Positions 4,666-7,078 of a DNA stretch of 7,078 nt are shown here, piece after piece (position 1 is the stretch's first letter; the number at the start of each line of letters is the position of its first letter). The notes below the pieces were generated by a model. That model did no database searches. It was not told the DNA's origin and saw only the letters and a list, made by a program, of their open reading frames with translations. Source of the DNA: Acidobacteriaceae bacterium (GTDB lineage Bacteria; Acidobacteriota; Terriglobia; Terriglobales; Acidobacteriaceae); the NCBI GenBank assembly GCA_027311125.1, contig DAICZO010000430.1, forward strand, positions 1 to 7,078. Direction: 5' to 3'. Both the position numbers and the translations under genes were made by a program.

Positions 4666-7078
4666 CTAGTTTGTGGTCAGACTCACTGTTGTTGTTTGGC
4701 TTGTAGTGCCGCTAGTTCCATTGATGGTGATGATAGACGTGGAACTATGCGACCCGCTGCTACAGCCACTGACTACAGTTATAACCGCAAGTACGAACAA
4801 TGCGAGCATGCTACCGATCCAGCGCTTACGTCTTCCGAGAGTACTGAGGAATAGGAATCCGAGCGCCGCATAAGCAGGTGCGTCAGTAAACCAGCCGGTT
4901 GTATGTAATCCGGCCAGGCCCGGAGCAGTCTGGATTGTGAGGACGGACGTCACTCCAGTTGCTCCTGGTGTAACTGTCGAAGGTGTAAACAGTGCTGTAG
5001 CTCCGGTCGGTAGTCCTGTTACGGTTAGGGTAACAGCAGAGGAGAACGTCCCTCCTCGTGGTGTGACGTTGATGTTGAAAGTTGCCACTGCACCCGGATT
5101 GACCGACTGGGAAGCAGGAGTGGCGCTTATCGAGAAGGTTGGAGCTGCAGTCCCGGCTCCCGATAGAGTCACGGATTGTGGGCTTCCGGAGGCGTTGTCC
5201 GTGATGGTCAGGCTGGCAGACAGGTTGCCTGTGGCAGCAGGTGTAAACGTAACACTGATCGTACAGCTTGCCCCCGCTGCGACACTGCTGCCGCAGCTAG
5301 TCGTCTTGGCAAAAGCAGTCGCGTTGTTACCGGTGATCGAAATATTGGAAATCGCAAGGACGGCGTTGCCCGTGTTGTTCAGAGTAATGATCTGAGCTGC
5401 AGTTGTGACGCCCACCACCGAGGTAAACGTGAGTGCCACAGGTGCGACCGTAACGGCAGGCACTGGAGTCAGAGTGTAGTTAGCCGTCACGGTCTGCGGA
5501 GCGTTTAGGGTGATCGTTGTGGATGGTGTGGAGCTACTGGCAACGGAGCCGCTCCAGTTGACGAACGTATAGCCGGCTGCGGGTGTAGTAGAGAGGTTGA
5601 CCGTGGTCGCCGCCGGATAGTACGTACCACTTGCCGGAGAGACGGTGCCAGCAGCCGTAGGGGACACAGACGTCGTCAGTAGATAAGCAGTGCTGAAGGC
5701 AGCGCTGTAGGTTGTGACGGTGCTGTTGGCTGTGACGGTGTGGCTGATAGCTCCACCATCAGACCATGAGGAGAAGGTCTGTTGGATGCCATTCGCCGTC
5801 TGCGGCGAAGTTGTGCCGAGAATATGGCTGGAGCCTGGCACCCAGCTTAGGGTCTGAGCCGTCGTGTAGTTTGTTCCATCCACGCTGAAAGCGTTGCCTG
5901 AGGCAGAAACCGTGACCGCAAGGTTGGAGCCGACGTTTATGTTGGCAGTGCCTGTTGCTGTTGCAAAGAAGATCGCTGCTGTTGCATCGGGTGTGTAGGT
6001 GGCTGTTAGAGTGTTGGCTCCATTCGTCAGAGCGCCCGCGGGAACAGTGAAGGACGCACTGCCTGCGCTGAGCGTGGCGGCAGCGGAAGTGTAGGCACCG
6101 CCGTGGAGCATTACAGTTCCCGTGGGAGACCCCGTACTCGTTACCGTAACGTTTACCAACAGCGGCTGAGCGGACGAGATCTGCAGTGCAGCAGGCGTGA
6201 CGGTCACCGTGGGGAGGACAGACGTGACTGCGATCGTTTGCACTCCTGCCGGCGTCGTTTGCGAGACCCCAACATTGTTTGTCGCCAGGCTGAAGAAGGA
6301 GTAGCTGTGTCCTGGATACACGGAGTAACTGGAGCTGGTTAGAGTAGTTCCGGAGAGCCACAGCGTGGAGGTTCCGCCGTCGATGGCTACGTAGATGTTG
6401 TAGCTGGCAATGCCTGATCCGGATGGGTCGCTGCCTGACCAACTCACAGTGAGGCTGTTGGCCGCGGCAGTTGCCGGCAGCGGGCTGACGGAGCTGGTTG
6501 GCGTAGAGCTGTCCATCGTGTTGGTGACGATATTGGTCTGAATGGCAGCGTTGGCGTCGAAGACGATACTGGCCTGGTTGGTGATCGCTGTACCATTTGC
6601 GAGTCCTTGCTTGGGCATCACGGTGAATGTCACATATCCGGCACCTGCATTGGCGGCGTTATTGGGCGGCAGAAAGCCCGCCAGCGGGTCTGCAGGAACT
6701 CCACCTGTCGTAGGATCAACAGACTGAATTGTCCAGGTGAGAACGCCAGTGGCAGGATTCAGGGCTGCGTTGACATGGACCGGATTCGGATCAGTGGTGA
6801 CGCTGGCCTGAGCCGTGTAGGTCTGTGTGGTCTGCGGCACCGTGATCGTGGTGTTGTTGAAGCTGATGTCGTTGAGCTGCACAGTGGACCAATCGAGATT
6901 GCCTGGGAGCGAATCCGTCACACTAACCTTCTGGGCTGCCGCCGTGGCCGTAGCCAGATTCTCAAAGTAGATGGTGTAGGTGACTGGCGAGCCGACAGGG
7001 ATAAAGCCCTGATTGCCATAGCCGGACGTCATCTTGGAATTCGGGTCGAGTGCGCCATTGATCGGGACGCTCTGGGGT
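4666..7078 (-). CDS. Large exported multi-domain surface protein, C-terminal part (5' end outside the window)
   Basis: The frame is open across the right edge (upstream codons read PINGALDPNSK), so the Met at 7032 is probably internal. Residues below are counted from it. About 1-170 resembles DUF11-like repeats ending in ITNQASIVFDAN. FnIII is at about 174-270 and a Big_3-type Ig-like domain at 275-368. Two InlB/bacterial-repeat domains lie at 370-448 (FSSWSDGGAISHTV) and 449-521 (AAGYTFVNWSG). A choice-of-anchor D/ASH-like domain is at 522-628, with Cys580 and Cys590. A final Ig-like domain starts at 629. Near the C-terminus come a membrane segment (716-732), RRKRW, a second membrane segment (739-756) ending in a lipobox-like VSGC (Cys757), and a Ser/Thr-rich tail. 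The likely role is cell-surface adhesion or scaffolding; no enzymatic domain is visible. Charged residues are nearly absent from the ectodomain. The family is typical of acidobacteria, and its function is not established. Confidence 0.8.
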   Translation of the reverse strand, partial: PQSVPINGALDPNSKMTSGYGNQGFIPVGSPVTYTIYFENLATATAAAQKVSVTDSLPGNLDWSTVQLNDISFNNTTITVPQTTQTYTAQASVTTDPNPVHVNAALNPATGVLTWTIQSVDPTTGGVPADPLAGFLPPNNAANAGAGYVTFTVMPKQGLANGTAITNQASIVFDANAAIQTNIVTNTMDSSTPTSSVSPLPATAAANSLTVSWSGSDPSGSGIASYNIYVAIDGGTSTLWLSGTTLTSSSYSVYPGHSYSFFSLATNNVGVSQTTPAGVQTIAVTSVLPTVTVTPAALQISSAQPLLVNVTVTSTGSPTGTVMLHGGAYTSAAATLSAGSASFTVPAGALTNGANTLTATYTPDATAAIFFATATGTANINVGSNLAVTVSASGNAFSVDGTNYTTAQTLSWVPGSSHILGTTSPQTANGIQQTFSSWSDGGAISHTVTANSTVTTYSAAFSTAYLLTTSVSPTAAGTVSPASGTYYPAATTVNLSTTPAAGYTFVNWSGSVASSSTPSTTITLNAPQTVTANYTLTPVPAVTVAPVALTFTSVVGVTTAAQIITLNNTGNAVLAISNISITGNNATAFAKTTSCGSSVAAGASCTISVTFTPAATGNLSASLTITDNASGSPQSVTLSGAGTAAPTFSISATPASQSVNPGAVATFNINVTPRGGTFSSAVTLTVTGLPTGATALFTPSTVTPGATGVTSVLTIQTAPGLAGLHTTGWFTDAPAYAALGFLFLSTLGRRKRWIGSMLALFVLAVITVVSGCSSGSHSSTSIITINGTSGTTSQTTTVSLTTN

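Noticed and set aside
4937..5395. 152-residue plus-strand frame rich in Val, Ala and Pro
   Set aside because: It is the reverse complement of Ig-like repeat coding sequence. The sense frame has recognised domains; this one has none.
5759..6442. 227-residue open minus-strand frame in the surface-protein region
   Set aside because: It overlaps the surface-protein frame on the same strand, and its Arg/His/Cys-rich product has no domain resemblance.
1..7078. CRISPR arrays, tRNA or rRNA genes
   Set aside because: I saw no regularly spaced repeats, cloverleaf-like sequence or rRNA signature on either strand.

Overview
The window looks like chromosomal accessory DNA from a soil acidobacterium of the Terriglobia type (Granulicella, Terriglobus or Edaphobacter relatives). 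This is inferred from protein style: a very large, Ser/Thr-rich, multi-domain surface protein with a C-terminal membrane hairpin, a secreted plant-polysaccharide lyase, and an AraC regulator placed before an aldo/keto reductase. No rRNA or housekeeping marker is present, so the assignment is tentative.

Left part (1-1696). The first ~310 bases hold, on the minus strand, a fragment that reads like the cellulose-synthase partner BcsB. It abuts the C-terminal DNA-binding half of an AraC-family regulator on the plus strand (to 645), so two unrelated gene pieces meet near 300-315. The regulator piece is followed 67 bases later by an intact aldo/keto reductase (713-1696) with its own Shine-Dalgarno sequence.

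Centre (1697-3889). After a short gap a sigma70-like promoter (TTGACA, 17-base spacer, TAATGT) leads into a complete secreted family-4 polysaccharide lyase, a predicted rhamnogalacturonan endolyase (1871-3889). It has a signal peptide, catalytic beta-sandwich, FnIII-like domain and C-terminal CBM-like domain.

Decayed zone (3890-4665). This stretch has no intact gene. It holds a short palindrome, a possible weak terminator, and the remains of an IS3-family orfA on the minus strand (4416 to 4226). That orfA carries a one-base frameshift and is truncated. No second transposase frame or clear element ends were found.

Right part (4666-7078). The C-terminal ~800 residues of a large exported protein lie on the minus strand, and the gene runs off the right edge. 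In order it has DUF11-like repeats, FnIII, Ig-like, two InlB/bacterial-repeat domains, a choice-of-anchor D (ASH-like) domain and a last Ig-like domain. That last domain seems to be interrupted by a two-helix membrane hairpin with a lipobox-like cysteine. The ectodomain is almost free of charged residues other than Asp.

The genes do not form one operon. The lyase and the surface protein converge on the decayed zone. The window contains an active-looking plant-polymer degradation gene, a cell-surface gene, and scars of rearrangement and insertion-sequence activity. I see no convincing new multi-gene defence or mobile system; the most unusual features are the architecture and composition of the surface protein and the broken-gene junctions.
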